A DNA stretch of 64,000 nucleotides from Chrysolina oricalcia. Lineage: Eukaryota; Arthropoda; Insecta; Coleoptera; Chrysomelidae. Positions 18,842 through 30,344 of the stretch are shown here, in pieces (within the stretch, counting starts at the first letter, position 1; every line of letters begins with the position of its first letter). Both the position numbers and the translations under genes were made by a program. The stretch spans positions 56,254,534 to 56,318,533 of the forward strand of contig OX101812.2 in assembly GCA_944452925.2 (NCBI GenBank). Direction: 5' to 3'. The notes below the pieces were generated by a model that had not been told where the DNA came from, did not search any database, and was given only the letters and a program-made list of their open reading frames with translations.

Positions 18842-20684
18842 TAATTTTTAAAACTTTTAAAATTCTGTTTTTATACATATCTGTTATCCTTGCGTATGTG
18901 AATGTTTATGTATGGGTATTTATGAACTTATGTGACATGTATTTGATATAGACATAATTATTTTTTTTTACTAGGCTTTGTCAATAGGATCCTCATCTTC
19001 CGACAATAAAGCATATTTTGATTGATTGATTGATTGACGTCAATTCTTTACCTTCCTATCATAACCTCAACTGTCATATACCTCTTTCCCCTCCCCTTGG
19101 TCACTACCACCTAATCAATTTGAATAGGGAAGGTAGCGAGTGTGACACACCATTAAAAAGGTAATTTCATAAGGAATTTAGCCATGTCAATTTTTGCTAC
19201 CCAACTTTTTATTTTGGCGCCCTCTTTTGCGGGAAAAACAACTGTTCCGTATTCCAAATTATGATACATCATTTGCAAGATAATTCGACATAAATTCGGT
19301 GACAATGCATAATGTGATTTTTCTAAGTGGAAAAAACAAAATGGCGGACAAGATTTGCAATTATAGTCCGATTTGATTAAAAATTGATATGTGGTGGTTT
19401 CCATAGTCAGAATTTATGATTTTTCTGTCATTGAAAAGAAACAAGATGGTAGCTCCAAGATGGCGGACGGAATTTGTAATTATGCTCCGATTCTAATCAA
19501 AATTTGTCCGATTCGAATCAAAATTTGTGCCGATTTTCAAGGTCGGAAATTATGATTTTTTCGTCGGTGCAAAAAACAAAATGGTGGGCGAAATTTGTAA
19601 TTATGGTTCGATTCGACCAGGCATCGAAAATGAATTCTTCAAAAGGTAATTCCATAAGGAATTCAGACATGTGAGTGTTCGCTACCTAACTTTTCATTTT
19701 GGCACCCTCTTGCGGGAAAAATATCTGTTTCGTATTCCAACTTATGATATCCAATTTGGAAGCTAATGTGAGCAATTCACGAAAACATAACAAAAATTTA
19801 AAAAATTAACATTGTATGAACTTACAAATTGGAAAATTTTTCATACATTACTCAAAAACGTCAGACTAACTTTTACTCATGTATGGCAATCCATGGCGAT
19901 CTCTTCGAGCATCTACTGTGAATGAATTCAGTTTGGAATGATTGGATTCGAATTTATGCAAGGTTTTCCAATTCTTAAGTTTATTCAATGTTCAATTTTT
20001 TTATTATTTAAAAGCTTTCATTCAACTTGCCCTGTTAGTTAGTAAGTATGTATGTATGTGTAGGACGAAACAAACTCGTAAAATCCCTGTATGCCAACTT
20101 TGAATCAAATCGAACCACAATTACAAATTCCGTCCGCCATCTTGGTTTTTACATTGACAAAATAATCATAATTTCCTACCCTGATAATCGCCACATACTA
20201 ATTTTGATTTGAATCGGTACCATAATTACAAATTTCGTCCGCCATCTTGGAGCCACCATCTTGTTTTTTTGCATTGACAAGCAAATCATAATTTATGACC
20301 CTGAAAACCAGCACATATCAATTTTGAATCGAATCGGACCATAATTGCAAATCTTGTCCGCCATTTTGGAGTCGCCATTTTGTTATTACCTTTAGAAAAA
20401 TTCCATAATGTATTTTCACCGAATTAATGACAAATTACCTTGCAAATCATAATTTGGAATACGAAACCGTTGTTTTTCCCGAAAGAGGGCGCCAAAATAA
20501 AAAGTTACGTATCGAAAATTGACATTGTTGAATTCCTTCTGAAATTCCCTCTTCAATGATGTGTCACACTTACACCTTTTCCTATTGAAATTGTTTGGGT
20601 GATAATGACCAAGGGGTGGGGGAGAGGACGAGAGGTATGACAGTTGAGGTTATGGTAGGAAGATGTCCTCCTTGGATTAAAAGA
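17291..20684. mobile_element. Foldback element C, copy I (right end lost, LINE inserted)
   Basis: Starts CAGGGTGGGGCACCGAAAAC after TA. Continues beyond the LINE from about 19038. The expected right terminus (CCCCACCCTG) is missing; sequence diverges after 20684. Confidence 0.7.
17351..19037 (+). mobile_element. 5'-truncated LINE with (TTGA)n tail
   Basis: It interrupts element C: sequence before 17350 and after 19038 is contiguous in copies II and III. The 3' end has AATAAA near 19006 and the tail TTGATTGATTGATTG. The 5' part, including any endonuclease, is absent. Confidence 0.75.
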
Positions 20685-20821
20685 TTAAAACGAATAACTA
20701 GTCTTTCACGTGACAATTTCACAAATGATAACGGCACAAAACAAATAAACACAAAATTCACTGGGAATGGTCTTGATAACATTAAGTTCCAGGTAATAGA
20801 AACACTGAAACTGAAATGAAT

Positions 20822-21572
20822 TAGAGGTGGAGAACTATCGATAGCACTATCGATAACTATCGATAGTCGGGACTATCGAAAACAATCGATAGTTTTTTAG
20901 CGCTGTCGATAGTTCTACATTTTGATTTATAAAACGAGAATGCAACATATATCGTTATCATTCATTCGGTTATATTAACCTTCAGAGTAATGAGAGACTT
21001 TTTATTACTCTGAATATTACCCTAATATGTAAAAAGATAATATCGTTGTATGAGGATTATTTCAATCGAACAGGTACCCTCAAGAGACATCTAGCGATAG
21101 CAATATAGTTTACAAGATTTACAGGGTTCTGTTTGTTTTCACTGTTTACCTACCATGTTAAGTTCATGAATTTCAAGTACAGATCACACTAGGGACTAGG
21201 GGAATCTATATTAAATTTAACTTTTTTAGGTAAATCGGGAACTGAACTTGGAAAAAATTATTTGTGCATACCTGCATCTTCCGCAGAATCGGAAAGAATT
21301 TTTAGTTGTTCAGGATATATAATTTCAGACAGGCGTTCAAGAATTAAGGCAAAAAACGTCAATATGCTGGTATTTTTGAATAAAAATCAGTGGATTTTTA
21401 CGTAATACCGTGTGTTTCGAAAATATTTCTAATAAAACCCACAATGGACTCAATGAAGTTTATTCTTTTATTGTGTAGAAACTATCGAAAACTATCGATA
21501 ATTATCAATAGTCGTGAATCTGACTATCGCTAACTATCGATAGCGGCAACTATCGATAGTTCTCCACCTCTA
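20822..21572 (+). mobile_element. Internally deleted hAT transposon
   Basis: The terminal inverted repeats begin TAGAGGTGGAGAACTATCG and are flanked by perfect 8-bp duplications AAATGAAT (20814-20821, 21573-21580). The uninterrupted site is seen in the sister units at about 29285 and 33125. Both ends are full of TATCGATA palindromes. Only the transposase C-terminus remains. Confidence 0.9.
21232..21405 (+). pseudogene. hAT transposase C-terminal dimerisation segment
   Basis: The frame reads YLCIPASSAESERIFS, then SDRRSRIKAKNV and a stop. This is the conserved hAT dimerisation region (PxSSAxxERxFSxxG). The RNase H-like catalytic domain is deleted. An AG after TTAACTTTTTT just upstream may be an old splice acceptor. 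Confidence 0.85.
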
Positions 21573-21835
21573 AAATGAATGGAATCTCGAGTTTACCAGT
21601 AGTACCAGTACAACGCTGGATAGGATGCACGTGTCAAAATTATATATCAGAGCCATCTATCGGATTATTCAGTAAATCATATTTTATGAACTGATCAAAT
21701 ACATACGTTAAAATCAAGAACAGACGTGACTGGAGACTCGTGGACTAGCGACCCCTAGTGATGGTCTTCATTTGAATCCAACTGAAAGTACGTAAGATTG
21801 GCTAACTATCTTCTCTCTATAAACACTGCTTCTAT

Positions 21836-22133
21836 CATTGTTTATATAGAAGATAGTCAACATTATGGGATTATAATTGGATCAAAATGGATGCGACATG
21901 TAGATGGCGACAGTGATCTCGCATCCAAGTCATGTCGTTACTTCAGTGATCTGGCCTCCAAGTCATGTCGTAACTTGATTGAAACAATGAGACAGCATTA
22001 AAATCAGGGTTTTTTGAAGGAACCTGCATTAAAATGACGTCAAAAATTCATGATTGCTACTAATCACGCTAGATGACACGCGCGTTTGCGTCCAACACCA
22101 TTGACTAACTATCTTACTTCAATATGAACAGTG
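21836..22133 (+). mobile_element. TIR family U, short member c
   Basis: Starts CATTGTTTATATAGAAGATAG and ends AACAGTG. It contains a short internal duplication of the CAAGTCATGTCGT segment. Confidence 0.7.
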
Positions 22134-22837
22134 CTTCTATCATTGTTTATAGAGAAAGAAGATTTAGTCAATGCCTGTGGAAATCGCGTTTGATACAATC
22201 GCGCGAGACATCTAGCCCGATAACGACGAACCTAGGCAGAAAATGCACCTAAAGAAGTATAGTCAGTCAACCTTATGGGATTATTATTGGATGACGATGG
22301 GGTTTATTAGTAGATGGCGCCAGCACGATTGCCCCCAAAAAGGAGACAAACGAATGAGATGGAAAGTGTCGTAGTAATCGCGTAAAGTGAATAATGAATG
22401 GACATTATTTCGTGTTTTTGATTGGCTCAGTGTCCGTTCCACCTGCCACTTGCAATTTGCATGTAAACGAGAGAGTAAAGTAGCGAACTTTCGTGGTGTT
22501 TGGCATTTCATTGTTTTTGTCTTGTTAGGTCTCACAGTCAGTTTTCGAATTCACCTAGATATTTCCAGGGTGATTTCTCTTGACTAACGTTTGGGGGAAG
22601 ATGTCCAACGTTCTTGATGACAACTGATGATTGGTTTCAAGTTATGAAGGTGATAATGCCATTTCCGACAGTTACCATATTATTTTCTGTTTTTATTGAG
22701 AGCTTTTATTTAACTTGCTCTGTGTGTGTTAGATGGGTATACAAATCTTGCAAGCTGAATTAGAACCACTTCCTCTTATTCTATGGAATTGAAATTTTTT
22801 TGTGTTGGTTCAGTTCCGATGACAAAACATTAATGTC
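22134..22837. other. Repeat fragments, no gene
   Basis: 22155-22250 repeats the left part of the long U members (GTCAATGCCTGTGGAAATCGCG). The rest shows no recognised feature. Confidence 0.45.
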
Positions 22838-23590
22838 GAAGAAATTGTCCCCCCTGTCCCCGAAAGTTAGATAGAGAACGCGTAGGGTTTCGGAAGTTTT
22901 ATTGACGGATTTGGACGTCAGAAATAACAACGAAAAAAAATGAGTAGGGAGGGGGGATGCCCCCTTCTCTCGAAAAGTTGGAAAACTAACTCGTGAAATT
23001 AAAATCGGAAAAATCTCTAAAAATCGTGAAAAACATCTGACAGTCGAATGTTATGGTTTATAAGAGGAATTGTCCCCCCCCCCGTCCTCCGAAAGCTAGA
23101 TAGAGAAGGTTTTCGGTCGTTTTTTTGACGGATTTGGACGTCAAAAATTACAGCAAGAAAAAATGAATTAGGGGGGTACTCGCCTCCCTCTTTTCTCGAA
23201 AAAAAAAATGGAAAAAACGCGAAATTATAATCGGAAAAATCTGTAAAAATAGTGAAAAATATCTGACCGTCGGAAATTATGTTTTAAATAATTTCGCCTC
23301 CCCTTTCCCCCCTCAAAAGCTAGGTAGAGAACGCAAAGGAATTCGGAAAATGTTTCAACAGTTTCGGACATGGAAAATAATGATGAAAACAAAAATAGAT
23401 CGGGGGTTCGCCCTCTTTTCCTGTCACAAAAAAATAGGAAATCTCGCGGAATAGAAATTAAAAAAATCCGTAAAAATAGTGAAAATTATCTGGCCATTGA
23501 ACAAAACGGTTTTAAAAAAATTCACCCCTCTGCCCCCCTCTAAAGCTATTTAGAGAACACGTAGAAATTAGGAAAAATTTCCAACGGTAA
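22838..23590. repeat. Tandem satellite, ~226-bp period, about 3.3 units
   Basis: Units start near 22839, 23065, 23290 and 23517. Each has a C-rich start, then CGAAAGCTAGATAGAGAA, later ATTTGGACGTCA and CGGAAAAATCTGTAAAAAT. Units have diverged. A related fragment lies at 44797-45005. Confidence 0.8.
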
Positions 23591-23698
23591 ATTAACAGGC
23601 AAGCGACCGTGCAACAATGGCGCATTGATTGAAATGAACAGACTAAGAAACATATTCAAAGAAAACTAAAATAAGAAATAAATAAACTTAAAAAACCT

Positions 23699-23970
23699 TT
23701 TCAGATAAAAGCTTTTATTTAAATGCACTAAAGCGAAAAACCCATAATTTTGTTACATTATAAAATTTTAAATGATATAAAAGCTTGTCGTGTGAATAAA
23801 TCTTGAGGTGATTTTTTAATTTTATATACTATAAGAATTACATATATACTTCTAGCGACAAGCTTTTATATCATTTAAAATGTTATAATGTAACAAAATG
23901 ATGGGTTTATTCACTTTAAAATTTATTTTCTTCTTTTTAGTACATTTAAATAGAAACTTTTCTCTGAAAT
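23699..23970. mobile_element. MITE-like palindrome
   Basis: 23741-23790 is almost the perfect complement of 23856-23905 (CGACAAGCTTTTATATCATT). Outer parts of the arms are weaker. No coding. Confidence 0.65.
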
Positions 23971-24917
23971 GTTTTTTTTTCAAGTTTATTTATTTACCAT
24001 GAAGTCAAAGTTGTAAAACCTAATAAGAGTTCTTTTTCGAAATTAGGTACTGATATAATGGCATTATCTGCGACTGAATTTGAAGTTTCAGTCGATCGTT
24101 CGAAATAACCTCTATAAGTGGATATCCTTATCAAAAATGAAACTTTATGACTTCATAACCAATACGCACAGAAAACTCATATAAAGAAGATGAAATAGTT
24201 ATTTATATATGATACAAAAATTCGTAAATTAGGACTTTTTTTATGAGCGTGGAAACACGTGAGTACAAAAAAGCTCTTTATGAAAATATACATTTTATAT
24301 CTACGCCTGTTATTTTATTGGCAAATTGTAGCAATTGTTGAGTACATTTTATTCTATGAAGTATTCATTTGACGAGTAAATTCTGACGCAAAATACTGTC
24401 TTTTGGAATTATATAAACGATGCGTAAAACATAACTTTACGCACATTTGATTTTTTCACTTACGTGTCCTGAAAAGTATCACTTTAGGCACTGTACGTGG
24501 ACACTGCGTAAAACCATAAATATTTACATCTCCCCGATGATCGTGCATGGTCAGTAAACTATATTTTTTTCTACAACCGCTTACCAAAGTAGGTAGCCTT
24601 TGACGCTTTTAGATCTCAACGCAAAGCTGATGTTTTTTCAGAAATGTTTTGTGACAGCTTTTTCGCTCTAGTGCGAAAATATTGAGGAAACGGTCGATCT
24701 CTCGATGTCTTTCGTTGAAAACGAACCTATTCTTGCATGATGTTTAGTATAGACAATAAATTCATAACACTCTTAGGAACTGTGGTGGTGTTGAGAGCGT
24801 AGCTGCTATCAAGCTGAAGGCCTGTGATTCGATCTCAACATACTTTTTTTTTCAAGCAAGTTATCTTGTTTTGTTAGAGATGTGAATTATTGGATATTTG
24901 GATAGCTTATTCATTTG
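23971..24917. other. AT-rich stretch, no gene recognised
   Basis: Nothing supported, apart from a weak tRNA-like B box (GATTCGATCTC) near 24828. Confidence 0.45.
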
Positions 24918-25110
24918 GGATTACTATTGAGTGTTTATTTTCTCATGGGTAATGTTAGGTTCCTATGTTGAAAGAATTTTGTCAATCGTTTCTATGTTTA
25001 AAAGCTGCGTTTGAAGAAAAAAGCATGTGTATATTTCGAGACCAAAGTGCCATTGCCGCTCTCCAAAGATTACCGCGCTCCTCGCGCTCTAAATACACAA
25101 ATAATTATAT
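24918..25110 (+). repeat. Dispersed ~195-bp repeat, copy 2
   Basis: Counterpart of 2996-3190. Confidence 0.6.
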
Positions 25111-26204
25111 TGTACAACAAAAAATGTATTTTAGGCCCGTGTAGGAGATGAATGATTTCTGGTGACAACCTCCTTTGAAACTCTCCTTATATGTCCATAT
25201 ACATTGTTGATAACATCGAACCATCAATTAAAGAACACCTGAATTTTCCTTGAATTGTCCTTGAACTGTCCTACCCAAATAATTCTAGATCTATCATGGA
25301 CGGATTCGGACATGAATCACAAAATTTGTCCTCCATCTTGAATGTTCGTATTGGTCTCCAACACAACAAGCCCTTGTTTAGGTACCAATTTTGAAAGAAT
25401 CTAATCAAAAATCGTATTCGCCATTTCGAATTTTGAAAAAATACAAAATCTACTCGAGATTCGCATTATGAATAGTTGGACAATGAATCACAAAAATTTT
25501 CGCTATCTTGTTTTTTTCTCGTGTGAATGTCGTAACGAACCTGAATGAATTTAATGGACACCTGCCAAATTTAAAGATGATTGGATCAGTGGAATTGGCT
25601 CAAAATTTCCACTGAAGTTTTGACCCCGTTATACAGGACAGTAGATACTATACCTGTTACGTGTGAGTGAAACTAAACAAAAGCTTGTACAAATAATACT
25701 GATATATTATTATTTACCTACTTTATTGGGTGCCTTCAAGCACTAATGAATATTCTTTATGTGTTTTCAAAACATACCTATCAACTGCGATATAATATCG
25801 TAATAGAACATTTTTTTGTACCTATACTAAGGGATCATTTTTCAGTAAGAATATTGCTACATTACGTGTTTCATTATATTAGGCTTAATTGCAGCAATAT
25901 AAAATTTTACCACTGATCATCATCTGATATTCGAAACATCCGAATGCAAACTTTGACTCGTCTTTTATTCTGCTAAACATCTCACCAATGACAATATTCT
26001 GCACATTTCTGAATGAAGTGAATGAAAACTGGCGTTCTATTTTAAAAAGAGACAGAAGTATAGTTTTGCGTGCCATCCGATAACGGCGCCACATTACTGG
26101 ATACATTTTCAATGTTTCCAGTAAAATAGTATAGATGTCTCAGGTGACGGCCATCCAATGCATTTTGCACAGGGATTGTCTGACTATTCTTCTTTAGACA
26201 ATGC
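25111..26204. other. No supported gene
   Basis: A 75-codon minus ORF at 25885-26112 has no recognised domain and no splice context. The stretch is otherwise featureless. Confidence 0.4.
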
Positions 26205-27070
26205 CCGTACGAATGCGCCCCCTACAATAAACTTGCATTTTTTGAGGTATACTTGAGGATTTTTATTTTCGTCAAGGAATTCTAGTAGTGAATCGTTTGC
26301 CCTGACAGGGACGTACTTGAAATTTTCTAATGATAGTTTTTAACAGAGTAGCATATTTTATTTAATGTCATTCAATAAAAATGAAGTGCATACTTTTTTG
26401 ATTACTTATATTTCGGACGTCCATCATCTTATTGGTTGAAAGATTTCTATCTCTTTCAAATTTTTCACATACTTTTTTGTTTATTATTTGATATAAATTG
26501 AATGAACTAGGTATTCATAAATGTAATAAAGTGAACGTGAACTTAATATCAATTTTGTCATTTTGACTTCAATCATCATGAACAATAGGTACTGTGGCAT
26601 GGTTCAATTGAAAAATGAGTGTGGAATTTCAGTGAAATATATCTTTTCACCTACATGTGGTGTCCAGTGTATTTTTTAAGCCAAAATCACTGGGACGAAG
26701 CTCATAATACACTACCGGTGAACAGCACCTTTGTCTTATTATTTTCGGGGCAAACTGCTTGTGTCGCATTTGTGTCGCACACTTCACTAGTGAAAAGTTG
26801 GTGACACACAATGGAACAGATAGTTTGTTTGTAATCATCAGTTTATTTAGTCTCTGTATTCACCTTGAAGATATCACTTAACTAGTGTGTACATTTTACA
26901 CTTGGTGCTCATTTATTCAAACTGAATTTATTTCTTCGAAATGGGGCTCCATATATGCTGTCAGAAATCAGAACAGGTTCGAAGTGTTATAAAGACAACG
27001 ATTATTGAATGAAGAGATTGAATGTGTTAACCAACTAAATTGTTATCTATACTGAGTACAATAATATATA

Positions 27071-29131
27071 CAGGGTGGGGCACCGAAAACGAAACAGATC
27101 GAGTATCTTCAAAACGCATGTGTTGTGAATAAAATGCAAAAAGACGTCGATTTTTAATCCAACGGGGACATCTTCCTATCATAACCTCAACTGTCATACC
27201 TCTCCCCCCACCCCTTGGGCGCCATCACCGAAACAATTTGAATAGGGAAAGTAGTAAGTGTGACACATCATTGAAAAGGAAATTTCATAAGGAATTCAGC
27301 CATGTCAATTTTTGCCACCTAAATTTTTATTTTGGCGCCTTCTTGCGGGAAAAACAACTGTTCCGTATTCCAAATTATGATACTGCATTTGCAAGCTATT
27401 TTGACATAAATTCGGTTACAATGCATTATGGAATATTTCTAAGAGAAAAAAAAATGGCGGCTCCAAAATGGCAGACATGATTTGCAATTATGATCCGATT
27501 TGATTCAAAATTGATATGTGGTGGTTTGCAAGGTCGGAAATTATGATTTGTTTATCAATGCAAAAAAACAAGATGGTGGTCCAAGATGGCGGATGAAATT
27601 TGTAATTCTGGTCCAATTCGAATCAAAATTAGTATGTGGGGATTTTCAGGGTTAGAAATTAGGATTTTTTTGTCGATGCAAACAACAAAATGGCGAGCGA
27701 AATTTGTAATTGTGGTTTGATTAGAGTCAAAATTAGCATATGGGGGTTTTCAGTATGAATAAAATGAATTATTTAAATTGATAAAAAAAGCTTTTATACA
27801 AATGCGCTAAAAGGAAATAACGGTAAATAAACGATAAAGAGAGAAAAGGTATTCATATTTTTTTTAGATGTGTGACGTAGGTTACTCTGTACGTAACAGA
27901 TTCGAAAGCTTGCTGCGAGTACAAAATAGGTATTTTTGCGAGGGAAAATTTTGATTCTGTTACGTATAGAATAACCTCAGTCACACATCTGAAAAAAAGT
28001 ATTATTTCCTTTTTAGCGCATTTGTTTAATTTTTTTTATCAATTTAATCATTTCATTTTTGTCATACTGAAAACTTGTAAAACCCCCATATGCCAATTTT
28101 GAATCGAATCGAACCACAATTACAAATTTCGTCCACCATCTTGGTTTTTTGCATTGACAAAAATATCATAATCTTTCACCCTGAAAATCCTCACATACTA
28201 ATTTTGATTCAAATCAGACCAGAATTACAAATTTCGTCCGCCATCTTGGAGCCACCATCTTATTCTTTCGCATTGACAAAGAAATCATAATTTCCGATCT
28301 TGGAAACCACCACATATCAATTTTGAATCGAATCGCACCATAATTGCAAATCATGTCCGCCATTTTGTTTTATCATTTAGAAAAATTCTCTGAAATGAAA
28401 TTATAATATGATGACTGGAATGCTCGTCAGGCTGCGCGACTGGGATTTTTCATGGAGGCCGCCATGTTTGTTTTGTGGTTCCTGGCAGTGGCGGAGGAAT
28501 CGAGATTGAGTTGATTGTAACATATAAAACTGATACAAAGACGCGCTGCACTGCACTGGCGTGTTTACAAACCATAAATTGGGAAACTAAAACCACGTAC
28601 GTGCAGATGAATGTCTCTCTCGCACCCATACAAGTGAGCAATAAAGTATTTCTCTGCTAGATTGCATGTGCCTCCTTTCTTCATCTCCTAGAGTTATCAC
28701 TTCAAACGGGTGCGCAGTGGAACTAAGAGCATTCCAGTCATCATATTATAATTTCATTTCAGTGGAAAAATTCCATAATGCATCGTCACCTAATTTATGT
28801 CAGAATAGCTTGCAAAAGCAGTATCATAATTTGGAATAGGGAATAGTTGTTTGTCCCGCAAGAGGGCGCCAAAATGAAAACAGGTGGCAAAAATTGACAT
28901 TGCTGAATTCCTTATGAAATTACCTTCCTAATGATGTGTCACACTTACTACTTTCCCTATTCAAATTGTTTGGGTGATAGTGCCCAAGGGGTGGGGGGAG
29001 AGGTGTGACAGTTGAGGTTATGATAGAAAGATGCCCCCCTTGGATTAAAAATCGACGTGTTTCTGCATTTTATTCACAACACATGCGTTTCGAAGATATT
29101 CGATCTGTTTCGTTTTCGGTGCCCCACCCTG
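27071..29131. mobile_element. Foldback element C, copy II
   Basis: Both ends are present (CAGGGTGGGGCACC and complement) next to TA. The arms carry ~100-bp subrepeats that each contain a GATGGCGGA-like motif. M9 copy 2 is inserted in the right arm. Confidence 0.8.
28389..28764. mobile_element. MITE family M9, copy 2
   Basis: Flanked by perfect 9-bp duplications GAAAAATTC (28380-28388, 28765-28773); the empty site is visible at about 32580 in element C copy III. A 9-bp duplication fits Mutator-like elements. Confidence 0.85.
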
Positions 29132-29520
29132 TATATTAATAGCAAGTGTTGAACAAATATAATATTCAACAATACACGAAGGGTAACGTGATAATTTCAC
29201 AAATGATAACGACACAAAACAAATAAACACAAAATTCACTGGGAATGGAATCAAGTTCCAGGTTAAATAGAAACACTGAAACTGAAATGAATGGAATCTC
29301 GAGTTTACCAGTACAACACTGGATAGGATGCATGTGTCGAAATCATATTTCAGAGCCATCTATCGGATTATTCAATAAATCATATTTTACGAACTGATCA
29401 AAATTAAGAAAAGGCGTGACTGGAGACTCGTGGACTAGCGACCTCTAGTGATGGTCTCCATTTGAATCCAACTGAAAGTACGTAAGATTGGCTAACTATC
29501 TTCTTTCTCTATAAACACTG

Positions 29521-29715
29521 CTTCTATATAAACAATGTTTATAGTGAAAGCGGCATCTGCTATGCAGTAGCTGTGGCAGTAGAAGCGTAGCAAGTTGCAA
29601 TTGTCTTGCAACTGAACTAGCTACACCTGTGGGTGGTCTGCGGAACTAGCGTTAAAAATGTAGCGGCAGAATGAAAGCTACAACCATTGTCTAAAGAATT
29701 AGACAATGCTACAAC
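29521..29715. other. Spacer between U members
   Basis: No feature, except short CATTGTCTAAAGAATTAGACAATG palindrome near 29687-29710. Confidence 0.4.
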
Positions 29716-30017
29716 CATTGTTTATATAGAATATAGTTAGTCAATCTTATGGGATTATAATTGGATCAAAATGGATGCGACATGTAGATGGCGATAGTGA
29801 GCTCGCATCCAAGTCATGTCGTAACTTCAGTGATCTGGCCTTCAAGTCATGTCGTAACTTGATTGAAACAATGGGACAGCATTAAAATCAGGGTTTTTTG
29901 AAGAAACCTGCATTAAAATGACGTCAAATATTCATGTTTGTAACTAATCACGCTAGATGACACTCGCGTTTGGGTCCAATACCTTTTCCACAGGCATTGA
30001 CTTCTATATAAACATTG
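29716..30017 (+). mobile_element. TIR family U, short member d, 7-bp target duplication
   Basis: Starts CATTGTTTATATAG and ends CTATATAAACATTG. Flanked by perfect CTACAAC duplications (29709-29715, 30018-30024). Confidence 0.85.
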
Positions 30018-30242
30018 CTACAACACGTCCGATCGTTAAAATTTTCATTTTTTTGAGTTGAACACTGACATAATTTTCATTGGTTAAACTCCCAGAAAAG
30101 AGAAAATCAGTCAGCAAAATCTGTCATTACATGACGATCCGGAGCGTCTGGAGCTACAAAATACGAAGAAAATTTTTAATGGATAGAATCAGGAATCTGG
30201 AATGTTCTGTTTACTCCTTACTCTCTGGCAGGGAAGTACAAC

Positions 30243-30344
30243 CATTGTTTATATAGAAATAAGATAGTTAGCCAACCTTATGGGATTAATCTTGAATTCA
30301 AATGGATGCGACATGTAGATGGCGACAGTGATCTCGCATCCAAG
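30243..30344 (+). mobile_element. TIR family U, short member e, left part
   Basis: Continues at 33373 after long member III, which inserted into it. Confidence 0.75.

Larger units (their letters stand above)
16221..21828 (+). mobile_element. TIR family U, long member I (with LINE and hAT insertions)
   Basis: Begins CATTGATTATAGAGAAAG and ends CTCTATAAACACTG. After subtracting the LINE (about 17351-19037) and the hAT (20822-21572 plus its 8-bp duplication) it is about 3.1 kb and collinear with 26205-29520 and 30345-33372. It carries foldback element C. No transposase of its own is seen. Confidence 0.7.
26205..29520 (+). mobile_element. TIR family U, long member II (left end truncated)
   Basis: Collinear with members I and III from CCCGTACGAATGCGCC onward; the first ~65 bases and left terminal repeat are missing. 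Ends CTCTATAAACACTG. Contains element C copy II and M9 copy 2. Confidence 0.7.

Noticed and set aside
24783..24848. Possible tRNA-like sequence with GATTCGATCTC B box
   Set aside because: The A box is weak, acceptor ends do not pair, and no second copy was seen.
25885..26112. 75-codon minus ORF
   Set aside because: No recognised motif, no splice context, surrounded by repeats.
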